In this document: piece after piece, positions 16,168 to 25,532 of the stretch
How positions within the stretch are numbered: the stretch's first letter is position 1
How the letters are laid out: every line of letters starts with the position of its first letter
Assembly: GCF_934202705.1 (NCBI RefSeq)
Contig: NZ_CAKPYE010000004.1
Coordinates: forward strand, 1-64,000
Origin: an uncultured Limosilactobacillus sp.
Lineage (GTDB): Bacteria; Bacillota; Bacilli; Lactobacillales; Lactobacillaceae
DNA length: 64,000 nucleotides
Direction: 5' to 3'
Position numbers and translations under genes: made by a program
Notes under the pieces: model-generated
Told to the model about the DNA's origin: nothing
Seen by the model: the letters and a program-made list of their open reading frames with translations, nothing else
Databases searched by the model: none

Positions 16168-16953
16168 ATGTTAAAGTATTTAATAAGTGACATGGATCAT
16201 ACGCTATTACACAATGACGGACAGCTTGATCAGCAAACAATTAATGTAGTGAAAGCTTCTTCGATCAATTTATGCTTGGCGTCCGCACGGAACCCCCACT
16301 CAATGGTTAGCTTTATTGACCAGTTGGGGTTAACGGGACCGCAATTGGCAATGAATGGGTCCTTGATTTTTCAGCTTAATCGAGGCAAGCTTCAGATTTT
16401 ACATGAACAACCGATCGAAACTCAGTTGGCTGTTGAAATAAAGAATACATTACAGCAAATTGCGCCGAATGTGGATTTTACATGGATTACCAGTGACCAT
16501 TGGTATATTCCTCAAATGACCCCTGCGATGCGAGAGGAAATGAAGTATTCTGGTGTTCACCCAGTGATTGGAAAACAACTAGAAGAAACGACAGCTCCAG
16601 ATCAAATTGTGCTCATTATTCAAGATGTGAAGGAATTTAATCTAGTGAAGAATCATTTACAACGGAGATTTGCTGATCTAACGATTCATTGTTCAGGCGA
16701 TGGTTATCTCACAATTAATGCTGCCGGTGTTAATAAAGGCAATCTGGTAGAGTATTTAATTAGTCAAGGAAATGAACGTGGCCAAATTGCTGGAGTAGGC
16801 GACGATGAAAATGACTTGCCATTGTTGAAAGCAGCCGGGCATGCAATAGCGGTTGCCAATGCAGTGCCACAGGTAAAACAGGTGGCAGAGCGACTCATTG
16901 CTAGCAATCAAAATAACGGAATTGCAAGATTTCTCCAGCAATTCAAAGACTAA
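16168..16953 (+). CDS. Cof-type HAD phosphatase
   Basis: A 261-residue haloacid dehalogenase-superfamily hydrolase of the Cof/YidA type (class IIB cap). Motif I is SDMDHTLL at residues 7-14, with the nucleophile Asp8 and acid Asp10. Motif III Lys lies in NAAGVNKGNLVEYL, and motif IV is GVGDDENDLPLLKAAG. Such enzymes dephosphorylate sugar phosphates or cofactors; the substrate is not predictable. AAGGAA precedes the ATG. A second, different Cof-type gene lies at 53760. Confidence 0.9.
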   Translation: MLKYLISDMDHTLLHNDGQLDQQTINVVKASSINLCLASARNPHSMVSFIDQLGLTGPQLAMNGSLIFQLNRGKLQILHEQPIETQLAVEIKNTLQQIAPNVDFTWITSDHWYIPQMTPAMREEMKYSGVHPVIGKQLEETTAPDQIVLIIQDVKEFNLVKNHLQRRFADLTIHCSGDGYLTINAAGVNKGNLVEYLISQGNERGQIAGVGDDENDLPLLKAAGHAIAVANAVPQVKQVAERLIASNQNNGIARFLQQFKD

Positions 16954-16986
16954 ATTAGTTAAATTAATGATATTGAAAGCAAGTAT

Positions 16987-16995
16987 TGGTAAAAT
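16987..16995 (+). promoter_or_regulatory. Extended -10 element before pgm
   Basis: TGGTAAAAT, the same word as before galU, ends 39 nt before the GTG start. Confidence 0.5.
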
Positions 16996-17034
16996 AGGGT
17001 TGATAAATTATCTTGAGATTGGAGATGCTTTGTA

Positions 17035-18759
17035 GTGAGTTGGAAAGAAACCTATGATGAATGGTTAAAACAACCGAAAATGGCGCCAGCATTAAAAGCT
17101 GAATTGGAAACAATGGATGATAATGAGATTGAGGATGCTTTTTATGGTCCGCTTTCCTTTGGTACTGCCGGAATGCGAGGACTAATGGGCCCAGGAATTA
17201 ATCGAATGAACATCTATACGGTTCGTCAAGCCACTGAAGGGTTAGCTGTTTTAATGGATTCATTAGGTGACGAAGTGAAGAAGCGTGGGGTTTCCATTAG
17301 CTATGATTCGCGCCACCATTCTCGAGAATTTGCGCATGATTGTGCGCGAGTACTTGGAGCTCACGGAATCCAAACTTACATTTATGATAATGTTCGGCCA
17401 ACACCAGAACTATCCTTTGCAGTGCGCTACAACCATTCATATGCGGGAATTATGATCACTGCAAGTCATAACCCAAAAGAGTATAACGGGTATAAGATTT
17501 ATGGAGAAGATGGTGGTCAAATGCCGCCAAAAGAATCTGATATGATGACTGGTTATATTCGTCAAATTAAAGACATTTTTGACATTAAACTGGCGAATGA
17601 ACAAGAAATGTTAAATAACGGGCTGGAAATTGTGATGGGTGAAGATGTCGACCATGCTTACCTTGAACATGCAAAAGACGTTACGATCAATAAGGATCTC
17701 GCGAAAAAGTACGGTCAAGATATGAAATTTGTCTTTTCACCATTGTGCGGGACTGGGCGGATGTTAGGCGAGCGTGCACTACGTCAAGCTGGTTTTACTA
17801 ACTTTGCCATTGAACCAACCGAAGCCCAACCGAATGGCGATTTTCCTGGATTGGAACATCCAAACCCTGAATTTCCAGAAGCATTTGTCCGTTCCATTAA
17901 ACTTGGCAAACAAATTGGTGCTGACGTGTTGATTGCAACAGATCCGGATGCTGATCGACTCGGCTGTGCAGTGCGTCAACCAAGTGGTGAATATCAATTA
18001 TTGACGGGAAATCAAATTGCTTCAGTAATGCTTAATTATATTTTGGAAGCTCACCGGCAAGCTGGAACGTTGCCAGCAAATGCTGTAGCAGTGAAATCAA
18101 TTGTTTCTACTAACTTTGCAGCCAAAATTGCAGAAAGTTACGGTGTGGGAATGATTAATGTACTAACCGGTTTCAAGTGGATTGCTGATCAAATTCACCA
18201 ATATGAAACGGGACAAGTTGACCATACATTTATGTTTGGCTTTGAGGAAAGTTACGGCTACCTGATTAAACCATTTCTTCGTGATAAGGATGCAATCCAA
18301 TCATTGACCCTCCTTGCAGAAATTGCGGCTTACTATAAGAGTCGGAATATGACGATGTACGATGGAGTCCAAGAACTATTCCAAAAGTATGGTTACTTTA
18401 AGGAAAAGACGATTGCCAATACGTATGCTGGAGTGGAAGGTCCAGCCAAGATTAAGGGATTAATGAAGAAGTTCCGTGAAGAGGCGCCGACGAACTTTGC
18501 TGGACATCAAGTGGTATTGACAGAAGACTTTTCTAACAACACTAAAAAGACAGCTGATGGTCAAGTCAGTGAATTAGGAATCCCAGAATCAAATGTTTTA
18601 CGATATGTTTTAGATGACGAAACTTGGATTGCTATTCGGCCATCTGGAACTGAGCCAAAGCTGAAGTTTTACATTGGTACGAGTGCGGATACCGATAAAG
18701 CGGCAGAACAAAAGTTGACAGATTTTGAAAAAGCTTTGCAATCATTTGCTGAAGCATAA
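17035..18759 (+). CDS. Phosphohexomutase (phosphoglucomutase/phosphomannomutase)
   Basis: A 574-residue alpha-D-phosphohexomutase interconverting glucose-6-phosphate and glucose-1-phosphate (possibly mannose phosphates). The phosphoserine loop ITASHNPKEYNGYKIY places the catalytic serine at residue 144. Metal-binding DPDADRLG follows near 303, the sugar-binding loop GFEESYG near 401, and the phosphate-binding RPSGTEPKLKFY at the C-terminus. Length fits the long PgcA-type family of Firmicutes. The GTG start at 17035 has GGAGAT upstream. It feeds GalU encoded 2 kb upstream. Confidence 0.95.
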   Translation: MSWKETYDEWLKQPKMAPALKAELETMDDNEIEDAFYGPLSFGTAGMRGLMGPGINRMNIYTVRQATEGLAVLMDSLGDEVKKRGVSISYDSRHHSREFAHDCARVLGAHGIQTYIYDNVRPTPELSFAVRYNHSYAGIMITASHNPKEYNGYKIYGEDGGQMPPKESDMMTGYIRQIKDIFDIKLANEQEMLNNGLEIVMGEDVDHAYLEHAKDVTINKDLAKKYGQDMKFVFSPLCGTGRMLGERALRQAGFTNFAIEPTEAQPNGDFPGLEHPNPEFPEAFVRSIKLGKQIGADVLIATDPDADRLGCAVRQPSGEYQLLTGNQIASVMLNYILEAHRQAGTLPANAVAVKSIVSTNFAAKIAESYGVGMINVLTGFKWIADQIHQYETGQVDHTFMFGFEESYGYLIKPFLRDKDAIQSLTLLAEIAAYYKSRNMTMYDGVQELFQKYGYFKEKTIANTYAGVEGPAKIKGLMKKFREEAPTNFAGHQVVLTEDFSNNTKKTADGQVSELGIPESNVLRYVLDDETWIAIRPSGTEPKLKFYIGTSADTDKAAEQKLTDFEKALQSFAEA

Positions 18760-18767
18760 AGTGATTT

Positions 18768-18801
18768 AAGGATTGACGCGTTGAAGTGGCAATCCTTTTT
18801 T
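18768..18801 (+). terminator. Terminator after phosphohexomutase
   Basis: AAGGATTG pairs with CAATCCTT, followed by a T run. Confidence 0.75.
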
Positions 18802-18818
18802 GAAAGGGGTAGAAAGTG

Positions 18819-19457
18819 ATGGGAATGCATGAATATTTAAAGAGTCTGAGTGATTTAGAAATGATTAATCGGGCACCGGGTTATTTTAAATTTGAACAAC
18901 ATAATGTAGCGGCACACTCTTTCAAGGTGACACAAGCAGCCCAAATGTTAGGTGATATTGAAGAGCAAGCCGGGAATGAGATTAACTGGCGTTCTTTGTA
19001 TGAAAAGGCCTTAAATCATGATTATACGGAACGCTTTATCGGCGATATTAAGACTCCTGTGAAATATGCAACCCATGAGCTCCGCCAAATGCTAGCCCGG
19101 GTTGATACATCTTTAACCGAGAATTTCATAAAAAAGGAAATACCACAAGAATTTCAAGAGGCATACGAACGTCGGTTTGCGGAGGGCAAAGACGATACAT
19201 TGGAAGGTAAAATTTTATCCGTTGCTGATAAAATTGACTTAATGTACGAATCGTTCGGTGAAATTCAAAAGGGTAATCCAGAGCCGGTCTACATGGATAT
19301 TTATAAATCAAGTTTAACGGCAATTATGAAATTCCGTGAAATGGCCAGCGTTCAATACTTCCTGAAGAAAATTCTACCAGAATTATTGAAAGATAATGCT
19401 GATGCCAATGCCAAAAATCAATTGGCCATTGCTACCACACAGATTATTCAGCAATAA
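18819..19457 (+). CDS. HD-domain hydrolase (YfbR-like)
   Basis: A 212-residue HD-superfamily metal-dependent phosphohydrolase resembling YfbR 5'-deoxynucleotidases. Metal ligands are visible as His in NVAAHSFKVT, the HD pair in KALNHDYTERFIGDIKTP, and a distal Asp in LSVADKIDLMYE. YfbR removes phosphate from dNMPs; that activity is inferred from family. ATG 18819 follows GGGG by 9 nt; an overlapping GTG at 18816 would add one residue. Confidence 0.85.
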   Translation: MGMHEYLKSLSDLEMINRAPGYFKFEQHNVAAHSFKVTQAAQMLGDIEEQAGNEINWRSLYEKALNHDYTERFIGDIKTPVKYATHELRQMLARVDTSLTENFIKKEIPQEFQEAYERRFAEGKDDTLEGKILSVADKIDLMYESFGEIQKGNPEPVYMDIYKSSLTAIMKFREMASVQYFLKKILPELLKDNADANAKNQLAIATTQIIQQ

Positions 19458-19473
19458 ATGCAATTATCACAAT

Positions 19474-19512
19474 AAAGGCCTGTCGCTTTCAAAATGAAGT
19501 GACGGGCTTTTT
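19474..19512 (+). terminator. Terminator after HD hydrolase gene
   Basis: A GCCTGTC-CTT stem pairs with AAG-GACGGGC, followed by five T residues. Confidence 0.7.
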
Positions 19513-19542
19513 ACTTATTGACGCGCAATATTCTGGCGTCGA

Positions 19543-19567
19543 CGAATAAATGTTCGTGTGCTAAAAT
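19543..19567 (+). promoter_or_regulatory. LexA (SOS) box and extended -10 of uvrBA
   Basis: CGAATAAATGTTCG at 19543-19556 differs by one base from the Gram-positive SOS box core CGAAC-N4-GTTCG. It lies directly before the extended -10 TGCTAAAAT (19559-19567), so bound LexA would block RNA polymerase. uvrBA is SOS-controlled in Bacillus (family knowledge). Confidence 0.75.
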
Positions 19568-19604
19568 TAGACTAGTTACTTACGGAAAATGAGGAGGAAT
19601 TGTT

Positions 19605-21629
19605 ATGATTTATCGTCAGGCAGATAAAATGTTCGACTTAGTTTCGGACTACCAGCCAACGGGTGATCAGCCAGAAGCAATTGCTCAACTAACTAAGGGC
19701 ATTCAAGAAGGCGATAAAGCGCAAATTTTGCTTGGCGCTACTGGGACCGGAAAGACATTTACCATTTCAAATGTGATCGCAAATGTGAATAAGCCAACTT
19801 TAATTCTTTCACATAATAAAACGTTAGCGGGACAGCTATATGGTGAAATGAAAAAATTCTTCCCCCACAATGCGGTTGAATACTTTGTATCTTATTATGA
19901 CTACTATCAACCAGAAGCATATGTGCCATCAAGTGATACTTACATCGAAAAGGACGCCTCCATCAATGATGAAATTGATCAGCTCCGCCACTCTGCAACT
20001 AGTTCGTTGCTGGAGCGTAATGATGTGATTGTGGTGGCTTCCGTTTCTAGTATTTTTGGGTTGGGTTCACCAGCTGAATATCAAAATCACGTAATTTCTC
20101 TAAGAACCGGACAAGAAATTTCACGAGACCGTTTATTACGTGAATTAGTAAATATTCAATTTGATCGAAATGATATTGATTTTCAACGGGGAAGATTTCG
20201 GGTTCGTGGGGATGTCGTAGAGATTTTCCCCGCTTCACGTGAAGAAAAGGCCCTTCGTGTTGAATTTTTCGGTGATGAAATCGATCGGATCCGCGAAGTA
20301 GATGCTTTAACTGGTGAAGTTTTAGGAGATCGTGACCATGTTTCAATTTTTCCAGCGACCCACTTTTTAACTACCGAAGAAACAATGAAGGTCGCTTTGC
20401 CAGAAATTGAAGCTGATATGAAAAAACAAGTTGAGCAATTTACCAAAGAAGGGAAACTGCTTGAAGCGGAGCGAATTCAACAACGGACAACTTATGATAT
20501 TGAAATGATGCGTGAAATGGGTTACACCAATGGAATTGAAAATTATTCACGCTATATGGATCGTCGTCAACCTGGAGAACCGCCATTTACATTATTAGAC
20601 TTCTTTCCGAAAGACTTTTTGCTGGTAGTAGATGAATCTCACCAAACGATGCCACAAGTTCGGGGAATGTACAATGGTGATCGAGCGCGTAAGAAACAAC
20701 TAATCGATTACGGATTCCGCTTGCCGAGTGCGCTTGACAACAGACCATTAAAACTTGATGAATTTGAAAAACATGTTAATCAGGTGATTTACATGTCAGC
20801 AACGCCTGGTCCGTATGAAGAAGCCCAGACCGATCATGTTGTCCAACAAATTATTCGACCGACAGGGCTTTTGGATCCCACCATTGAAGTTCGCCCAGTG
20901 ATGGGACAAATTGATGATCTGGTTGGCGAGATTAATAAGCGGATTGAAAAACATGAACGAGTTTTAATCACAACGTTGACCAAAAAAATGTCAGAAGATT
21001 TAAGTGATTATTTGAAAGACTTGGGTTTAAAAGTAAAGTATCTGCATAGTGATATTAAAACACTTGAACGAACACAAATAATTCGTGATCTTCGGCTTGG
21101 CAAATTTGATGTGCTTGTTGGTATTAATTTACTCCGTGAGGGCTTGGATATTCCAGAAGTGTCATTAGTGGCAATTTTGGATGCAGACAAAGAAGGGTTT
21201 TTAAGAAATGAACGCTCATTAATTCAGACAATTGGTCGGGCTGCACGGAACGCTCATGGTGCTGTGATTATGTATGCTGATACAATTACCGACTCCATGA
21301 AGGCTGCTATTGATGAAACCAAGCGTCGACGGACCATCCAGGAGCGGTATAACCAAGAACACGGTATTACACCCAAGACGATTATTAAACCAATTCAAGA
21401 TGCAATTTCAGCAGTTAAGCCGGTTGAAGATCAAGATGATCAACCAAGCGCTGAATTTACGAATCAAGATTTTGCTAAATTATCTGTGAATGATCAACAG
21501 CAAATGTTAGATGAACTAACGGAGCAAATGCGGTCCGCAGCAAAACGGCTTGACTTTGAACAAGCAGCAACACTGCGGGATACGATTATGGAATTATCTG
21601 CTCAACAGAAGGGGAAGAAGACCAAATAA
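19605..21629 (+). CDS. uvrB: Excinuclease ABC subunit B
   Basis: A 674-residue damage-verifying helicase-like subunit of UvrABC nucleotide excision repair. Walker A GATGTGKT lies near residues 44-51. The beta-hairpin region contains YYDYYQPEAYVPSSDTYIEKD. Helicase motifs include DESHQT, YMSATPG and QTIGRAARN. A C-terminal UVR motif (EQMRSAAKRLDFEQAATLRD) contacts UvrC. GAGGAGGAA precedes the ATG. It is the first gene of the uvrB-uvrA operon. Confidence 0.98.
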   Translation: MIYRQADKMFDLVSDYQPTGDQPEAIAQLTKGIQEGDKAQILLGATGTGKTFTISNVIANVNKPTLILSHNKTLAGQLYGEMKKFFPHNAVEYFVSYYDYYQPEAYVPSSDTYIEKDASINDEIDQLRHSATSSLLERNDVIVVASVSSIFGLGSPAEYQNHVISLRTGQEISRDRLLRELVNIQFDRNDIDFQRGRFRVRGDVVEIFPASREEKALRVEFFGDEIDRIREVDALTGEVLGDRDHVSIFPATHFLTTEETMKVALPEIEADMKKQVEQFTKEGKLLEAERIQQRTTYDIEMMREMGYTNGIENYSRYMDRRQPGEPPFTLLDFFPKDFLLVVDESHQTMPQVRGMYNGDRARKKQLIDYGFRLPSALDNRPLKLDEFEKHVNQVIYMSATPGPYEEAQTDHVVQQIIRPTGLLDPTIEVRPVMGQIDDLVGEINKRIEKHERVLITTLTKKMSEDLSDYLKDLGLKVKYLHSDIKTLERTQIIRDLRLGKFDVLVGINLLREGLDIPEVSLVAILDADKEGFLRNERSLIQTIGRAARNAHGAVIMYADTITDSMKAAIDETKRRRTIQERYNQEHGITPKTIIKPIQDAISAVKPVEDQDDQPSAEFTNQDFAKLSVNDQQQMLDELTEQMRSAAKRLDFEQAATLRDTIMELSAQQKGKKTK

Positions 21630-21644
21630 GGAGGTCTGCAATTC

Positions 21645-24512
21645 GTGGTAAATGATAAAATTGTGATTCATGGTGCACGTGCTCACAACTTAAAAAATAT
21701 TGATGTGACAATTCCGAAGAATAAACTGGTGGTCATCACCGGTCTCTCCGGATCAGGCAAAAGTTCATTAGCTTTTGATACTTTATATGCTGAAGGACAG
21801 CGTCGTTATGTGGAAAGCCTTTCTGCATATGCACGCCAGTTTCTGGGCCAAATGGATAAACCGGATGTTGATTCAATCGATGGGTTATCTCCGGCCATTT
21901 CAATCGATCAAAAAACGACATCGCATAATCCGCGCTCAACGGTTGGAACAGTGACGGAAATTAATGATTTCTTACGACTGTTATGGGCTCGAGTTGGGAC
22001 GCCAATCTGCCCGAATGATAATATTCCAATTACAAGTCAGTCACCTGAGCAGATGGTTAATCGGGTATTAAAACTTCCCGAACGAACTAAATTACAGGTA
22101 CTTTCACCGGTAGTTCGTGATCAAAAGGGAACCCAAAAGAAAGTATTTGAAAAAATCAAACGTGAAGGATTTGTTCGGGTCCAAGTGGATGGTGAAACTT
22201 ATGATCTCGAAGAAGTTCCCAAATTAGATAAAAATAAAAAGCACACCATTAACGTGGTGGTTGACCGAATTATTGTTAAAGATGGGGTCCGTTCGCGTCT
22301 ATTCGATTCATTTGAATCTGCATTGCGATTAAGTGATGGCTATGCAATTGCAGATGTGATTGGTGGAGAGAACATTCCATTTTCAGAGCAATATGCTTGT
22401 CCAATTTGTGGCTTTACAGTTGGCAAGCTAGAGCCGCGACTATTTTCGTTTAATGCTCCAATTGGAGCTTGCCCAGTTTGTGAAGGATTAGGTTCTAAAT
22501 TAGAAGTGGATTTGGATCTAGTAGTTCCTGATCAGACAAAGACGTTACGTGAGGGGGCGTTAGTTCCTTGGAATCCAATTTCTTCACACTATTATCCATC
22601 AATGCTTGAGCAATTTTGTGCGTCTGAAGGGATTGACATGGATAAGCCGTTTAATAAATTGACCAAACGTCAACGAGAGAAACTTTTATATGGTAATGGG
22701 GATAAGCTGTTCCATTTTCATTACGAAAATGACTTTGGTGGTGTTCGGGACGTGGACGTACCATTTGAAGGCGTGGTTAATAATATTTCTCGTCGCTACA
22801 AAGAGACTAATTCAGACTTTACCCGTGAACAAATGAGAAAATACATGGCCGAACTTCCATGTCCATCTTGCCATGGTTATCGCCTCAATGAACGGGCATT
22901 AGCTGTGAAAATTGCGGATCGTAATATTGGCGAAATTTCTGGCTTGCCAATTAGCAAGTCACTGCCATTTTTTAAAAATCTGGAACTGGATCAGCAAAAA
23001 GCTGTCATTGCCAAACCGATTTTAAAAGAAATCGTTGATCGGCTAACTTTTATGAAGAATGTTGGCGTGGAATATCTAACGCTTAGTCGTTCAGCACGAA
23101 CGCTTTCGGGTGGTGAAGCACAGCGGATTCGTTTAGCCACGCAAATTGGTTCAAACTTATCAGGTGTCATATACGTGCTTGATGAGCCATCAATTGGTCT
23201 TCATCAGCGAGATAATGACCGCTTAATTAATTCACTCAAAAAGATGCGTGATCTGGGAAATACGTTAATTGTTGTGGAGCACGATGAGGATACGATGCGT
23301 TCGGCTGACTACATTGTTGATATTGGCCCCGGTGCGGGTGAAAATGGTGGTCGGGTGATGGCTGCTGGGACGCCAAAACAGATCATGCGGAGCCGTAAAT
23401 CCCTGACTGGTCAATATTTATCAGGGAAGAAAATGATTCCGGTTCCTGAAAAACGTCGTCAAGGAAATGGTCAGTTTATTACGATTAAAGGAGCGGCCGA
23501 AAATAACTTAAAGAAGATTGATGTTCGCTTTCCGTTGGGCGAGTTTATCTGTGTAACTGGAGTTTCAGGGTCTGGTAAATCAACCTTAGTCAACCAGATA
23601 TTAAAGCGGATTTTATCCCAGAAACTGAACCATAGTTCGGCTAAACCAGGTCGTTATCAATCAATTAGTGGTGTGGAAAATATTGAAAAAGTCATTGATA
23701 TTGATCAATCCCCGATTGGTCGAACACCACGGAGTAATCCAGCAACTTATACGGGAGTATTTGATGATATTCGGGCTTTGTTTGCACAGACTAACGAAGC
23801 AAAGATGCGCGGATACACAAAGGGGCGCTTCTCCTTTAACGTTAAAGGCGGTCGGTGTGAAGCCTGCCACGGTGATGGGATTTTAAAGATTGAAATGAAT
23901 TTCTTGCCCGATGTTTACGTACCTTGTGAAGTTTGCCATGGGACACGGTATAATTCAGAAACGTTAGAAGTTGAATATAAAGGTAAAAATATCGCCCAAG
24001 TTCTAAATATGACGGTCACGGAAGCACTTGATTTCTTTAATGCAATTCCGAAAATTCGCCGAAAACTACAAACCATTCAAGACGTTGGCCTGGGATATGT
24101 TCACCTGGGTCAACCGGCCACGACACTGTCTGGTGGTGAAGCACAGCGGATGAAATTGGCTAGTGAGTTACACCGTCAATCAAATGGCAAGAGCTTTTAT
24201 ATTTTAGATGAACCAACTACTGGTTTGCATATGGATGATATCAAGCGGTTGTTAGGCGTTTTACAACGGCTTGTTGATGCTGGTAATACTGTTCTGGTGA
24301 TTGAACATGACCTTGATGTTGTTAAATCAGCGGATTGGTTAATTGACTTAGGACCTGAAGGCGGAGATGCTGGCGGTTACGTTGTTGCTACCGGAACTCC
24401 TGAAGAAGTATCAGGCGTGAAAGCAAGCTATACTGGTCGCTATCTTAAGCCAATGCTTGAACGTGATCAACAATGGGTGATGGATCAGCAGCATAAAGAA
24501 TCAAAACGATGA
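21645..24512 (+). CDS. uvrA: Excinuclease ABC subunit A
   Basis: A 955-residue ABC-type ATPase that finds DNA lesions with UvrB. There are two nucleotide-binding halves. Walker A GLSGSGKSSLAFDT is near residue 33 and GVSGSGKSTLVNQ near 640. There are two signature segments, LSGGEAQRIRLATQIGS and LSGGEAQRMKLASEL. CxxC zinc pairs occur in CPICGF/CPVCEG, CPSCHG and CEACHGDG/CEVCHG. The GTG start at 21645 follows AAGGAGG. Only 15 nt separate it from uvrB. Confidence 0.98.
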   Translation: MVNDKIVIHGARAHNLKNIDVTIPKNKLVVITGLSGSGKSSLAFDTLYAEGQRRYVESLSAYARQFLGQMDKPDVDSIDGLSPAISIDQKTTSHNPRSTVGTVTEINDFLRLLWARVGTPICPNDNIPITSQSPEQMVNRVLKLPERTKLQVLSPVVRDQKGTQKKVFEKIKREGFVRVQVDGETYDLEEVPKLDKNKKHTINVVVDRIIVKDGVRSRLFDSFESALRLSDGYAIADVIGGENIPFSEQYACPICGFTVGKLEPRLFSFNAPIGACPVCEGLGSKLEVDLDLVVPDQTKTLREGALVPWNPISSHYYPSMLEQFCASEGIDMDKPFNKLTKRQREKLLYGNGDKLFHFHYENDFGGVRDVDVPFEGVVNNISRRYKETNSDFTREQMRKYMAELPCPSCHGYRLNERALAVKIADRNIGEISGLPISKSLPFFKNLELDQQKAVIAKPILKEIVDRLTFMKNVGVEYLTLSRSARTLSGGEAQRIRLATQIGSNLSGVIYVLDEPSIGLHQRDNDRLINSLKKMRDLGNTLIVVEHDEDTMRSADYIVDIGPGAGENGGRVMAAGTPKQIMRSRKSLTGQYLSGKKMIPVPEKRRQGNGQFITIKGAAENNLKKIDVRFPLGEFICVTGVSGSGKSTLVNQILKRILSQKLNHSSAKPGRYQSISGVENIEKVIDIDQSPIGRTPRSNPATYTGVFDDIRALFAQTNEAKMRGYTKGRFSFNVKGGRCEACHGDGILKIEMNFLPDVYVPCEVCHGTRYNSETLEVEYKGKNIAQVLNMTVTEALDFFNAIPKIRRKLQTIQDVGLGYVHLGQPATTLSGGEAQRMKLASELHRQSNGKSFYILDEPTTGLHMDDIKRLLGVLQRLVDAGNTVLVIEHDLDVVKSADWLIDLGPEGGDAGGYVVATGTPEEVSGVKASYTGRYLKPMLERDQQWVMDQQHKESKR

Positions 24513-24528
24513 AATCAGAAGCTTGTTT

Positions 24529-24578
24529 AGAGAGTGGAGTGGATCAATAGGGTGTGCCTAGAGTTGCTCCACTCTTTT
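24529..24578 (+). terminator. Terminator after uvrA
   Basis: AGAGTGGAG pairs with CTCCACTCT around a long loop and is followed by TTTT. Confidence 0.75.
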
Positions 24579-24610
24579 AATTGCTAATAGCAGAAAAGAC
24601 ACGCCCGGTA

Positions 24611-24619
24611 TGTTACAAT
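24611..24619 (+). promoter_or_regulatory. Extended -10 element before rapZ
   Basis: TGTTACAAT; the -35 region is weak. It lies 32 nt before the rapZ ATG. Confidence 0.5.
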
Positions 24620-24651
24620 ATTAGAGGAACTGAATTAAAGGAGGCATTTGA

Positions 24652-25521
24652 ATGTCCCAAAAATTGGAAGTTGTCATTATTACGGGAATGAGTGGGGCTG
24701 GCAAGACAGTTGCAGTGCAGCTTTTTGAAGATTTACGCTACTTTGTGATTGATAATATGTTGCCCACACTCGCGGAAAAATTTGTTGATGTTATTAAACA
24801 ATCTGCAGATTTTCCCAAAATGGCAATGGTTATGGATACGCGAGCCAAGGGATTTTATGACCAGGTATTACCAGTGGTTCATCAACTTCGTCAGCGAGAC
24901 GATATTAATGTTAAGGTCCTATTCTTAGATGCGGGGAATGCTGAACTAGTGGCTCGTTATAAAGAAACTCGTCGTGCTCACCCATTGGCAAAACAAGATG
25001 GGGTGTTAGCAGGAATTGAGCGTGAACGAAAATTACTAGGAGAGTTAGCATCGCAGTCTGATGTTAAAATTGACACTACCAATTTAACGCCTCGTAACTT
25101 AAAAATTCGCTTAACTGAAGTTTTTAACAATGGACAAGGGATGGACTTTTACGTTGATGTGATGTCATTCGGCTTTAAATATGGACTACCGTTGGATGCC
25201 GACATTGTGATGGATGTTCGATTTTTACCCAACCCCTTTTATATTCCAGAGTTAAAACATCTAACTGGGAATGACCAAGCGGTACAAAACTATGTTATGC
25301 AAAGTTCAGAAGCACAAAATTTTTATCAACATTTATATTCACTGATTATCACAGCGTTACCGGGCTATATTAAAGAAGGAAAAACAAGTTTGACGATTGC
25401 CATCGGTTGTACCGGTGGACAACATCGTTCAGTAACGATTGCAAACAAATTAGCAACAGATTTGCGTAGCCAAAATTATGTTGTTAATTCACATCACCGT
25501 GATATCGACAAAGCACATTAA
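24652..25521 (+). CDS. rapZ: RapZ/YvcJ family P-loop NTPase
   Basis: A 289-residue nucleotide-binding protein. Walker A GMSGAGKT is at residues 12-19. The Walker B-like MDTRAKGF and the C-terminal domain with VDVMSFGFKYG, MDVRFLPNP and IGCTGGQHRSVTIA are the family signatures. RapZ in E. coli directs RNase E to GlmZ and so controls glmS. In Bacillus, YvcJ hydrolyses GTP and affects competence. AAGGAGG precedes the ATG. It forms the conserved rapZ-yvcK-whiA cluster, with gaps of 11 and 14 nt. Confidence 0.95.
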   Translation: MSQKLEVVIITGMSGAGKTVAVQLFEDLRYFVIDNMLPTLAEKFVDVIKQSADFPKMAMVMDTRAKGFYDQVLPVVHQLRQRDDINVKVLFLDAGNAELVARYKETRRAHPLAKQDGVLAGIERERKLLGELASQSDVKIDTTNLTPRNLKIRLTEVFNNGQGMDFYVDVMSFGFKYGLPLDADIVMDVRFLPNPFYIPELKHLTGNDQAVQNYVMQSSEAQNFYQHLYSLIITALPGYIKEGKTSLTIAIGCTGGQHRSVTIANKLATDLRSQNYVVNSHHRDIDKAH

Positions 25522-25532
25522 GGAGGTACAGG

